A stretch of DNA of 64,000 nucleotides from Hirundichthys speculiger (taxonomy: Eukaryota; Chordata; Actinopteri; Beloniformes; Exocoetidae). The stretch covers positions 1 through 64,000 of the forward strand of contig JAGFBZ010002129.1 in NCBI GenBank assembly GCA_018398805.1, read 5' to 3'. Under the pieces are notes generated by a model, which ran no database searches, had not been told where the DNA came from, and was given only the letters and a program-made list of their open reading frames with translations. A program made the position numbers and the translations under genes. Shown here in pieces: positions 49,171 to 60,400 of the stretch (position 1 is the stretch's first letter; each line of letters begins with the position of its first letter).

Positions 49171-49511
49171 CAGTGATTCCCAAAGTGTGGGCCGCGGCCC
49201 CCTGGTGGGCCGTCCCGGTACTGCAGATGGGCCGTGAGAGGTGATTAAAGATCTTTTAAAATATGTTTTTAATTACTGTAAAATAATAACAACATGATTT
49301 AAAAACATTAATAACAAAACAAACCAGTTAAGTGTTATACTACCATCATCTTAACCAAGTGTCACCTTATTGTTGACCCCTTACATTAATATCAGAACAT
49401 GACTTCTAGTCCTGTATGTTGATCTCAGTTGTAATTAAAGGTTTTGGTGGGCCGTGGAGATTTTTCACATTTCAAATTGGGCCTTGGTATTCTGAAGTTT
49501 GGGAATGACTG
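49171..49511. mobile_element. hAT MITE, copy 1 of 3
   Basis: The ends CAGTGATTCCCAAAG and (complement) CAGTCATTCCCAAAC are flanked by perfect 8-bp duplications GTCTACAG at 49163-49170 and 49512-49519. It is 341 bp and non-coding, and shares its whole length with copies at 51532 and 52713. Confidence 0.9.
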
Positions 49512-49789
49512 GTCTACAGGACCACGGAAAAATGTGAGTTCTGCCCCCTTAGACGCCACATCCCGAGGAAGACGGGCAACCCTCGTTGATTTACCTCAAT
49601 TATGATTAAAGAGCAGTTATTTTAGTATTGTGCTATTTTATGCCCTCACAGATCACTGACAAGATGTTTGCTGCAAATATGCTCAACTATTTAAAATGGA
49701 ATATTTTTCTAATAACAGAGTACATATCTTTGATTGACCATATATGGTCATTAAATTAACATTTCAAATAACAGAAATAAATCACGTCA

Positions 49790-50140
49790 GCCGAGGGTCG
49801 GCACGCCAAGGCACGCTAAACACACTGAACATGACATGACTTTCGGGCTGAGCCCGGCCGGGCCCCATGGTGAAGGCCCGGCCACCAGGCGCTCCCGACG
49901 AGCCCCTCCCCCAGGCCTGGCTCCAGGGTGGGCCCCCGGTGACCCTGATCCGGGCGAGGGACATCGAGCTCTGATTTTTTCTTGTTCATAAGAGTCGTAT
50001 GAATCGCGCTTGGTCTGGCCATCCCCCAGGACCAGTTTGCCTGGGACCCTACCAGGGGCAAATGCCCCCGACAACATAGCTCCTGGGATCATTCGGGCAC
50101 ACAAACCCCTCCACCACGTTAAGGTGGCGATTCACATGAC
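49790..50140 (-). repeat. GC-rich dispersed repeat, class unknown
   Basis: Very GC-rich segment with TGGTGGAGGGGTTTG, CCCCTGGTAGGGTC and CCGGGCTCAGCCCG motifs on the minus strand. It resembles a recurrent repeat in fish genomes. Overlapping open frames on the minus strand are not otherwise recognised. It lies next to the putative cnst promoter. Confidence 0.5.
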
Positions 50141-50299
50141 ACGCTGACTGTCCAGCCTTTACAGTCCTGCACAGAAAGTTAATTTATAAGTCCCCGTAAA
50201 TAAAACTGTACTAAATATGCTCCCTGTCAACAATGTTGATTTTCAATACTTTTTCAAATTCAAGTTAACTACTAAATGAAACCAACTGAACTAGATACT

Positions 50300-51110
50300 A
50301 AACGTCACGTGACCCCTCTTGAACCTCTAGACATCCACTTTACGTACCTTATTTAGTATCTACAGTCAAAAATACATTTTTATGACACTTTCTTTGACGG
50401 TGTGCGCGTCCACGCACGTCTCGCGCTTTCGTGCACGCTGAGAGTTGTCGCTCATTTAGCTGCGGACGTTAAGAGGGTTTTAATGAGGCTCCTCGCGCCA
50501 GATTGAGACAGTTAGACGTTAAACTGGAAGGAGGGCGAGCTCGAACCGCAGAGCACCGCAGCATCCTCCTAACCCTAACCCGTCAGTCTGAAGTAGTAGT
50601 TGTAGTAGAGCCTCTCCCTGCTGTTTCCCCCCCCCAGCCTGACTCTAACGGAGCAGCCGGTATTTCCTGTATGTGGCGCGAGACCCCTTAATTTCGCTGT
50701 GAGGACGGGTTCAGGGCGGGGTGGAGACCTCTACGGTAGCCTGAAAGTTCATGTCATGTAACATACGGACTAGACACGGAGCAGCGTGAGGATGGAGAGC
50801 CGTACCCACCGGTGGATGGTGTCTGTCAGCTTGTCGTCCGAGCATCGACGCCCCTGGAACCGCGTCGCGGCGTTTTTCCCTCCTCCGCCCGCCGGCCTGC
50901 ACCCGGATCCGCGGGAAGCTCACTCCGTCACCCGTCCGCCTCTAACGCTCTGTCGTGCCGCTTGTTTACGCTCCAATCTGGGGGATTTTCTGCTTTCCTC
51001 CACACACACACACACACACTTCTGGAGAAATATATATTCCTACATGGCAGGCTCATTTATCTGTCTGAGATCGCGCCGAGGTCGCCATCTTGTGGCAGAT
51101 GTGTGACACT
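50300..51110 (-). promoter_or_regulatory. cnst: GC-rich region, putative cnst promoter
   Basis: A CpG-richer block in an otherwise AT-rich landscape, upstream of cnst on its strand. It includes a perfect CLEAR palindrome GTCACGTGAC at 50304-50313, GC-rich sequence at 50395-50470 and 50835-50960, a (CA)n run at about 51001-51020, and a CCACAAGATGGCGA motif (51083-51096, minus strand) that fits both CTCF and YY1 cores. No first exon was identified, so its assignment to cnst is an inference from position. Confidence 0.4.
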
Positions 51111-51531
51111 GGTTCCCTGGTCGTGTCACTGGTTATGTAACAGCAGATGGAGCGGTTAGATGGTGGGAGGTCAAGGTATTCAAGTGGGAAGCGGATTACA
51201 AGAAAAATGGCAAAATGTTGCCCACATCCCTTTGTCACTAACAAACAATCAGAAATCTGGGGCGTCCAGCTTTTTACGGACCCCCTGGTTAGTTAGTTGT
51301 CACAGTTACAGTGTGACAATGCATTGATCTTTCATAATTTCAAGCAGCACAAAGGAGCCTTTTCATTTCAAGAAATATCAGTTTCAATTTCATTTGAAGG
51401 GGTATTTGATCACTTTTTAGGGAGCACTGTTTAGCTCTTGTAGTCTCCCATCCCTATTATTGGAAAAAAGGAAGTTAAGACTCCGTTCCTGATCGTCTCT
51501 TGTGACAGCTTTACCACATAATGTCATAATC

Positions 51532-51889
51532 CAGTGATTCCCAAAGTGTGGGCCGCGGCCCTCTGGTGGGCCGTCGTGGGACTGCAGGTTGGCCGTGAGA
51601 GGTCATTAAAATTAAACAAATGTGTTTTAAATCCTCGATCTTTTTAAAATGTTTTTAATTACTGTAAAATATTCATGACATGATTAAAAAAACATTAAGA
51701 AGTAATAAAAGTCTTATTCTACTGTCATATGAGAAGTCTCACCTTATTTGTTGACCCTTTACATTAATATCAGATCATGGTTCCTTGTCCTGTACGTTGA
51801 TCACAGTTGTGATTAAAGGTTTTGGTGGGCTGCGGAGATTTTTCACATTTCAAATTGAGCCTCGGTATTCTAAAGTTGGGGAATGGCTG
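51532..51889. mobile_element. hAT MITE, copy 2 of 3
   Basis: Same family as 49171. The ends are CAGTGATTCCCAAAG and GGGAATGGCTG, flanked by perfect 8-bp duplications TCATAATC at 51524-51531 and 51890-51897. 358 bp. Confidence 0.9.
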
Positions 51890-51899
51890 TCATAATCAT

Positions 51900-52635
51900 T
51901 CCGTGCATTTACATGGGAAGTTTATTTCCTCTTTAATTCAGAATTAGTTAAATCGGAATAAAAGTTACCATGTAAACACCTAATGAAAATGTCAATTCCG
52001 AATTAAACTTAATTCCGAAGAAAGTGGCTGGTTTATTCTGATTTTAATTCCGAATAGAATAATTCCGCCGTCATGTATACACTCATTCCACTTTAAATTA
52101 ATTCCGGTCTTTCTGCGCATGCTCGTTCTCTTGCCCGTCTGTCGCGATGACGCTTATATTCCGCGCTGGGCTTATTTTCAAAACAAAGTTTCAAGATGGC
52201 GGCACCCAGTAAATGGTGGTCAAGAGCAGAGACAATTTATTTCATAAATAGCTTGGAACTGGAAATAATTAAAAGAACAGATGGTAGGAAACAAAAATTT
52301 GTGAGCTTTTCAAAGTTGTAGTGGCCAGGTTAAATGAAGGAGGTTTCGTAGATAGAGACACCACCCAGGTCAAAAATAAATGGAATGTTGTTGCTAATTA
52401 AGTTGTTGCTAAGTTTGTTTTCTTCCGGTAGATGTAAAGATGTCCACCTCCCTATCCAATCAGAACCCTTCCCAACCCCCAGACCTTAAGCGGAATTGGA
52501 TAAAGCCGAACAAACGTGTTTTCCATGTAAACCTCAATTTGGAATTACTATTTCCATGTAGGAAAATAGTTTAATTCAGTATTATTTAATTCTGAATAAT
52601 TAATATTCCTAATTAAAAAACATCATGTAACCGTG
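51900..52635 (+). mobile_element. Harbinger-like element with a Myb/SANT-type ORF remnant
   Basis: Long, imperfect inverted ends built of AATTCCGAATTAA/TTACATG motifs. Inside, an ORF starts at ATG 52196 and reads MAAPSKWWSRAETIYFIN, followed by a stop. After a frameshift come VARLNEGGFVDRDTTQVKNK and W. The W...E..FI...GF......QVKNKW pattern is typical of the Myb/SANT-like second ORF of PIF/Harbinger transposons. The DDE nuclease is absent. It sits between hAT copies 2 and 3. Confidence 0.65.
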
Positions 52636-52712
52636 GCCAATGAAACTTGCTCACATAGCTACACTGGACATCATGGTACAGGCAAAGGTGCTTGCACACT
52701 GACACTCTGTGA

Positions 52713-53087
52713 CAGTGATTCCCAAAGTGTGGGCCGCGGCCCCCTGGTGGGCCGTCACGGTACTGCAGGTGAGAGGTCATTAAAATTAAACAAATATGTT
52801 TTAAATCCTCGATCTTTTTTAAATATGTTTTTAATTACTGTAAAATATTAATGACATGATTTAAAAACATTAAGAAGTAACAAAACAAACCAGTTAAGTG
52901 TTATCCTACTGTCATCTTAACTTAGTATGACAAGTGTCAGCTTATTTGTCGACCCCTTATATTAATGTCAGAACATGGCCTCTAGTCCTGTATGTTGATC
53001 ACAGTTGTGATTAAAAGTTTCAGTGGGCGGTGGAGATTTTTCATTTTTCAAATTGGGCCTTGGTATTCTGAAGTTTGGGAATGGCTG
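52713..53087. mobile_element. hAT MITE, copy 3 of 3
   Basis: Same family as 49171 and 51532. Flanking 8-mers CTCTGTGA (52705-52712) and TTGTGTGA (53088-53095) match at six of eight positions, so the target duplication is partly decayed and this may be the oldest of the three. Confidence 0.85.
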
Positions 53088-53149
53088 TTGTGTGATATTT
53101 AGGGAAAGACACCCCTCAAGTTTACCCCATTGGCTTTTACATACTAGAC

Positions 53150-53373
53150 CAGGGGTGTTCAACCCTGGTCTTCAAGAGCAACAACCCTGCATGTCTTAAG
53201 TGTTTCCCTGCTTCAGTGCACCCAATTCACATGAATGGGTCGTCAACAGAGTCATGCAGACCTGGATGACAAGCTGATGATCATCCGTTCATTTGAATCA
53301 GGTGCAGTGAAGCAGAGAAACATCTAAGACATGCAGGGTTGCGGCTCTTGAGGACCAGGGTTGAACACCCCTG
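53150..53373. mobile_element. 224-bp hAT MITE with near-perfect inverted ends
   Basis: The ends CAGGGGTGTTCAACCCTGGTC and its complement match over about 21 bases. They are flanked by TACTAGAC (53142-53149) and CACTAGAC (53374-53381), a 7/8 target duplication. Further complementarity runs inward (CCTGCATGTCTTA...), so the element can fold into a long hairpin. Confidence 0.9.
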
Positions 53374-54107
53374 CACTAGACCAAGCGAGGCCAAAAAAGT
53401 CTGCATCTCAATCCCAGAAGTGCAAACAGAGGTGCAATTCATCCTTATCTTCCTGAAGTGTGACGTACAGTGTGCACCAGTCAAGCCACAACAACAAAAA
53501 CATTGTTGTTTACTCAGTGGAACTTCTTTCTTAAACATTTTAATTTCCTCTTAACCTGACATGAATGAACGCAGCTCAAGTGTATCCGGTTCATTTGTCC
53601 TTCTAAAACCAGACTGTAATGTAGAATCTGTATTCACCTTCTGTTTGGAGACTCAGAAGTTCTCTTATTTTTGTATCTTCTCAATTCGACATTATTAAAG
53701 TTTTAGAGCCTGTGAAAAATATGTGCAGATAAATGTGTCTGTTCTACTTTCATAAACATCTCTATGATAAGGTCGTGCACGTAACTGGTGACCCGAATGT
53801 TGCTAGAAATCCTTTGACGTCCCACTCAATTACAGAAAGGGTTATGTTATATGTATAAGCAGTCTCCTGTTTTTCACCCCTTATTTTCTACCACCGGGAG
53901 GTGGGAAAGAGCGGTTATCTGAAGTTGGGAAAACATAGAAATGTTCCGCAACACCAGTCTGTAAGGGGTTTACGGAACTCAAGAAAGTAATGACGGAGGA
54001 GAGAACGAGAGAGTGGCTATGCAAGGAACTATGCAAGCAACTTAACCGATAGGGGGACACACGCTGAGATAAAAGTAAAAAAAAAAATTGCAACAGAAAA
54101 GTTCATG
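53374..54107. other. intergenic, nothing recognised
   Basis: AT-rich sequence with no gene seen on either strand. Confidence 0.5.
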
Positions 54108-54141
54108 TCATATAACATGAGGACTAGACACTGAGGAGCAT

Positions 54142-54460
54142 GTTTACTTATACTTTCTGACTCCAACTATTATCTGTCCCTGCTTATTCCAACTCAGGGT
54201 CACAGTGATCTGCTGTAGCTTATGCCAGCAGGGATACACCACGGACTGCTCATATTTAGACAAATCCCCACACATACTCAGTCCTATGGGCAATTTAGAA
54301 TCACATATATGCTTTTGGACTATGGGAGTACTTGGAGAAAACCCACACAAACATGGGGAGAGCATGCAACCTCCGCACCTAAAAGGCCCCTGCCAGGATT
54401 TAAACCAGGAATCTTCTTGCAATAACGCAAACCACCGTACCACAGTGTTGCCTCACTTGT
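54142..54460 (-). mobile_element. SINE-like repeat
   Basis: On the minus strand it reads TGAGGCAACACTGTGGTACG, then a CCTGGTTTAAATCCTGGCAG segment like a tRNA B box, then the CATGTTTGTGTGGGTTTTC block common to fish SINE-like repeats. It is divergent from any active family and lacks a clear poly(A) tail. Confidence 0.55.
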
Positions 54461-55039
54461 TACTCCAAGCTTCAAATTCAAGTTGAACTTGGCAAAATAA
54501 TAGTATGTTAGCTCAACAGCATATAGGGCTATATTTTCTTTCTTTTTTTTTTTTTTGGTGGGAGGGGGGCATGGGAGTGGGGAGGTTAAAAAAACAAATT
54601 TGTGACTGAAAGCATGGTATTTCTGGTTTTATAAATTTGCAAGTTTGCAAGGCAAAAAAAGACCCACAAAGTTCTGACTTTGTAAACTCAATGTAAGGAA
54701 AGAAAATCTGCATTTCATTTATAAGCATGCCAATTTGTGAAGGAAAAAATAATATACTTTTTTCTTTTTTTTTTTTAGATCTTGTGGTTCTAAAGGCCTC
54801 AATTGTAAGTAACTTAACAGGAAATTGAGGGACACACACATGAAATGCCCACAGGCTGAACCTGGCTGCCTGAACAGCTCAGCCTCTGCACATGAAGCGT
54901 CCACTCAATTAAGCGAGCCACTCGCTTTCCCAAAACTTGAAAGTTCTGACTTTATGAACTTGGAAACCTGCAAAAGATAACTCTTCATTTTTGACTTTAA
55001 TAACATAGACTCTATAACTTATAATAAGTAAACTCTCAG

Positions 55040-55690
55040 TATCATAAATGAAAACTCACAGCCAGGGGTTCAACATCTGGGATGCAGGTATGCTCCTTCA
55101 CAAAGACATGTCCATCTGTCATTTACAAGCACTGCAGTCCCTCCTTCTTTGTTTTGACCACTCTGTGTACAGTCTCTTCCTGTGTTCAATTCAAATACTG
55201 CTTTATTAATCACCAAAGGAGCTGTCATTATTTAAGTCTGGTTATTCCTGTGGGCAGGAGGGATCTTCTGTTGTGGTCTGTGTGGCAGCAGATCTGAAGA
55301 AACCTCTGATTGTTGACATTCTGTTGTTGAGCCACTGTGTTACAAAGAGGATGCTCAGGGTTGTCCAATATGTTTTTCATTTTATGAAGTGTTCTGCTCT
55401 GCACAATCATCTATAGAGGCTCCAGAACAGTTCCCAGAAAAGGACCAACCTTCTTCATCAGTTTGTTCAGTCTTTTTGAGTCACTGGCTCTGATGCTGTT
55501 CCTCCAACAGATGGCTGTAGATGAGATTACACTCTCCACAACAGACTTGTGGAACATATGTAACATCTTGCTGCAAACACTGAAGGACCTACGCTTCCTC
55601 AACAAGTAAAGTCTGCTCTGTCCCCTCCTGTAGACAGCATCATTGTTGCATCTCCAGTCCGGTCTGTTATCCAGGTGAACACCAATGTAT
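55040..55690 (-). mobile_element. LINE fragment, reverse-transcriptase C-terminal region
   Basis: The minus-strand frame reads YKYIGVHLDNRPDW, LRKRRSFSVCSKMLHMFHKS, VVESVISSTAICW, RLNKLMKKVGPFLGT. After a frameshift it reads LHKMKNILDNPEHPL and RRSLLPTGITRL. This is a well-known pattern of the region after the catalytic core of CR1/L2/Rex1-type LINEs. It is 5'-truncated and frameshifted. Confidence 0.75.
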
Positions 55691-56097
55691 TTATACTACA
55701 ATACTATTTTTTTCTTTTTTTTTTGTGAAACTTGAGATGAGGCAACACAATCAGGAAGTGGAGCAGAAAGAGAGGAAGAACAGAGTCAGAGACAAGACAT
55801 GAGTGCTTGTTTGTGTTGTTTCCAGTTTTTTTTTTCTGTCTGCTTTATACAAAGCTGACTTCATAATTGTTATAACTGGGCCGCTGCAGGGCTGAACTCT
55901 GCTCGCTCTCGTTACCTTTTTACTTACCAGAGATGAGTGGAAAAGCCATCCAATGTGGCTGCGTAGCATGAATACAGGAGAAATCCGACTTCCTTTCTCC
56001 TCCCAGACTTGGTATGAGTTACACAGATGTGCACACAAAACCACTGATCACCTCCCACAGATGCAAATGCAAAGGACGCTGGAGCAACAGTGTAATG

Positions 56098-57443
56098 ACT
56101 TTAATTTTTACAAACCAAAATGCAAAGTTTCCAGTATCTCAAAACATAAAAACAGACCTTTCCATATACAGATCCACAAGCAGACATTCATTTTGTGTGT
56201 GTTTCCTCTTATTTAAACGCTCTGGGTGGACATGTGCATCAATGCGTCCTCTCTGACTGGCTCAGAGCCATGGGGCTCTTTAGACTTAATGACGTTATTC
56301 CTCTGAAGCTATCACTCCTCCATTACACTGAAAGTAGGATCCACGTTTTATATTCTGCCCCACTGATTCACTAATGTGTTTAAACAGTGAGTTTATTGAT
56401 CAGAGACCAAGCATAGACTGATGAGAAAGATTCCCACTTCTGCACAGCACAGTCACTGCCCACAATATCCTGAAACAACTTCTAAATGTTTTCTCCAGTC
56501 CAGCATACTTTCAGATGTCTTTGCATTAGTTTCAACTAACAAAATACAACATTTTAACCATTTAATAAAACATATGTACAAAATGGCACCATGGATGGCA
56601 CAGTACACCAGTTTGAACAAAATTGATAGCCAAACTTTTTCTTAACCTCCCCTTTACCAAAAATGACAAATTATTTCTTAAATCGGAGACTGGACTGGAA
56701 AGCCAAGACAAAATGTTTGTTCAAGTGTAAATCACAATATAAGACTCATAAATATTATATTTTTCAACTAAGCTGCATGTATTATAATAGTCCCTTAACA
56801 AATGCTAAAAGAAAATGGCTTTGGGGCTGTAATTACCAGTTATGCCCAATATGAAGACAGTTTCTATTTCAAAGGAACACCTTCCACAGAATCAGCATGT
56901 ATGAACCAAGACTAAGTCACTGGTTTGTCACCTTACAGCAAAATGTTTGCTTCTTTAATATTCAGCACATTCTTTACAAGGATGTGAAAGCTTCCGATAT
57001 TCATCCATTTGCTACACTAAAATGGCTCATTAGCATTGGATGCTGCACTGAGCAAAACTGATGGCTTTAAATATATTGCACAATCTAAAACTAACAAAGA
57101 AAAGAGTCTCACACAAATTGCATTGAATGTTGATTAAGAGGCAATGTTGAGGATCTGTGCGTGTGTAATCAATGTCTCATACCACAAACAGTTAATCAAA
57201 AGATCTTGGCATGTTTTGTGAAGGCAATAATTTACTCTTATACAAGACAGTGGCATTTAGCACCTGGCTAATGTAAAGCAATGAGAAGCAATACTCTACT
57301 TAAGAACATAAGATGTGCCAAAAGTGAAATGAGCATAGAAGATGCAATTTCAATTTCTCATCTTAAAAATGTCAGTGATAGTGAACCATCTGTACACAAA
57401 ACAAAAACACGAGATCAATCAAGTCTGCATCATATGTTTTGGC
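56098..57443 (-). other. kif26b: kif26b 3' UTR (putative)
   Basis: Non-coding AT-rich sequence after the kinesin stop. An ATTAAA variant hexamer occurs at 56099-56104 on the minus strand. Other weak signals exist, so the 3' end is uncertain. Confidence 0.4.
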
Positions 57444-60400
57444 TTAGAATCCTTTCAAGATTCTCTGCTCAAGCACCTTTCGCCGTCGCTTCTTACGTCG
57501 CTTCCTAGTGGAAGCGTCAAAGCAGGTGACCATCATAATGTTGGCCTTGCAGACGCTGACCCTGTTCTCCAGTCGAGCCGTCACCGCTTCAAGGGCCTCC
57601 AGGTGCTCCAGGGAGTCCACGTCGAATGTCTGCCACAGGTCAACTAAAAGAAGAGCAAGACAACACTTAACATAATACATTTAAACGCAATGTACATATT
57701 ATGCTTTGGTCTTGTCTGACCAGGGCAGGGTTACAGAAGTCTTATTATTTGTTTAGATACAACTCTGCAAACCTAAACAAATAGCGAAGAACCTTTCTCC
57801 TGGCCAATGCTTTCAATCCAAACAAGTCATATTTGTGCAGTCTTTCCTTTTGTGCTATGCTCACAACAGGCCCGCAAGGTTTGAGATTTAGCTCTTAGTT
57901 TTTATGCAATATCTTAGAGCATTGTAGGGTTTGACCTATAAGTGAATTTGCTGGGACAGCCACCTAAGGGAAGATTGGTGACCATCTTGAATGTTTTCCA
58001 CTTGTTGGTCATTTGCTCCACCTTAGAACGATGGACTTCAATTGTTTGGAAATGGCTGTATAACTCTTCCCAGTTTAATGGGCATCAACAAGTGCTTCAC
58101 TACTGATGTCTTTCCTCTGTGGCATTTGCTAACTGTGGCACATCTGACTGCCCCAGACCAGCAAACTGGTAGCAAGTTTAGATTTTTTCTTTCTTCATCA
58201 ATAAAGTAATTTAAATAATACTGACACTCTTGGTTCCACTTGGTGGCCTCCAGCATGAGACTGAGCTTGGCCTCTTCCAGATCTCTCCTCAGGTTGTTGT
58301 ATCTGAGTCGGACCTCGGAGATCCTCTGCTGACGGTGCTCCAAAAACTTCAGCTTGGCGCTGAAGCACGCGCGGCCCTGAAATTACAAGCACACACATCC
58401 TCGTTTCACTACCCTCAACTTATTTTCTCACAGGACAAACTAATTAGTAAAAACCTTGCATCTTAAAAACTCAGTTTATCTTAATCTTTTTTTAATCCCC
58501 ACTCGGTAAACAATCGCTATTTTCTTATGTGCTCTCGTTGAAAAGAATGTTGCGTGATGTACTGGCTGGAACAGAGAGCTTCGTTAGAATCTTCTGCATG
58601 GATAAACAAGATTTAAAGGTTGGATGAAGAGCAGCACCTCCAGAGACAAGACCTCTGGGGAGGTATACCAAAACAGGTCTGCACACCGCCTTTATCACAT
58701 TAACCCCATGGCATGGAAGAAACTGGTCATCCACTACTGAATTGAATTAACTGCTTCTGGAAAGTTAGAAAGCTTTTCAAAACAAAAAGTTTTCTTTAAT
58801 GCTTTATTAGTTATTTAATCTTACATTTATAGCTGATTTAAGGGTTTATGGATTTTTGATTGTATGGATATACATGATGTACAGACTATATATATTGTCT
58901 GTACATCACTTTAGTCAGCTCAGTTAGTTGCCTTAAACTTTTATAAGCGTTATTTTCCAATTTTCTACATAAATAAAAGTTGACTCGATTTGAATATTTT
59001 CACCTCAAGAGAGGATTTCATGGAGTGTTTTGAGGTCGCTGTAGTTCAGGGAGCTTCTTTGTTCTTTCCTGCTGTGCATTGACCCAATTTCCCCCATGTG
59101 GTCATTAAATTTGTATCAAAGTGTCTGAGACTGGTGGAGGCAGGGCAAAGTCTCTGGAGGCCAGACCTGCCGTCATGGGGACATAACGTCACCACCTGCC
59201 CTGCGCTTTTGCTTTCAAGCATATTTAAGCTCTATATGCATGGTGGAGTCTTGCTTTAGCTTTACTTGCCCAGGGTCAGTTTTGATTTCCCACATGTTAA
59301 TACCTGAGACAGTGGCCCTACACTGTTACAGGATTGTTTGTGGCTTCCTTTCTATAACAGTGTAATTTACTGTTTTTTTTCCTGCAAAGAGTACATCCAC
59401 CAATTGCTCAAATAAAGTTTTTTGACTAACTGTAATAAATTTTCAGTGAAACTTACTTTAATAGTTTCAGATGTTTTATGTGCTTAATTATTAAACTGAT
59501 TAGCCTACTGTATTATGACTACAATACTGAAAACAAACATGCCTCTGTTATTACAAATCTCAAATTTATGTTGGAAAGTCTTCCCAAATTTCCTTTAGCA
59601 ATTACAGCAAAAGCTTCCCTCTTTTTTTCCTGTAGTGTTTTGTGTTAAACAAAATAAAGTAAACATGTAAAAATGTGATTCTCAATTGTCTTAGTAAATG
59701 CAACCTCAGATGAACAACAGATTCTATTTTTTTTTTCAGTGTGGCTTTATTTATTTCACAAAAAGGAAGCCGAAAAGAAAAAATATCACGTGGGCAATCC
59801 TAAGTACCCCTCACTGTTTCCATAGGATTTAAGAGGGTAAGTTGCAGTCAGGCACTGCTAATAGTCAGCAGATGTGCTGCCCCCTATAAAAGCTGTGTTG
59901 ATGTTTTTGCAGGTTGCTGGTCTGGAGGATTCACATATGTGTTAACATAATGCCAAGAAGGACAGACATAAGACGTTCTGGGAAATACTTGCAGTTTGAC
60001 CAAATGTTTTTTTACTGTCACAGCAAAAAAACCAACACCAACACAATCAGAGATGGCATGTTCAGCCAATCAATCAATGCCATTGCGATCAGAATTTGTT
60101 TCTCTCTCATTTCGAACATCAGCAGTATTTTTGTATGTCCTCCATGTTGTCTGACAGCTTGTTGCCTCAGGTCACCACGCTTGTTCAGCACAACACCACA
60201 TTCAGTGGTCCCATAGCTGCAGCAGAGCTTCCTGACTGATCTCAGTACCGGTCCACTGCTGCAACCGACCTACAGTAGCGCCTGTAGCGCTTAACTAAAA
60301 ATTCCATCTCACGTACAGGTGGCATATTTTTTTGAGGACGTGCACAACCGATGAGCCAGCAGTATATGTGTGGCAGCCATGATGCGTTCACATACGCATG

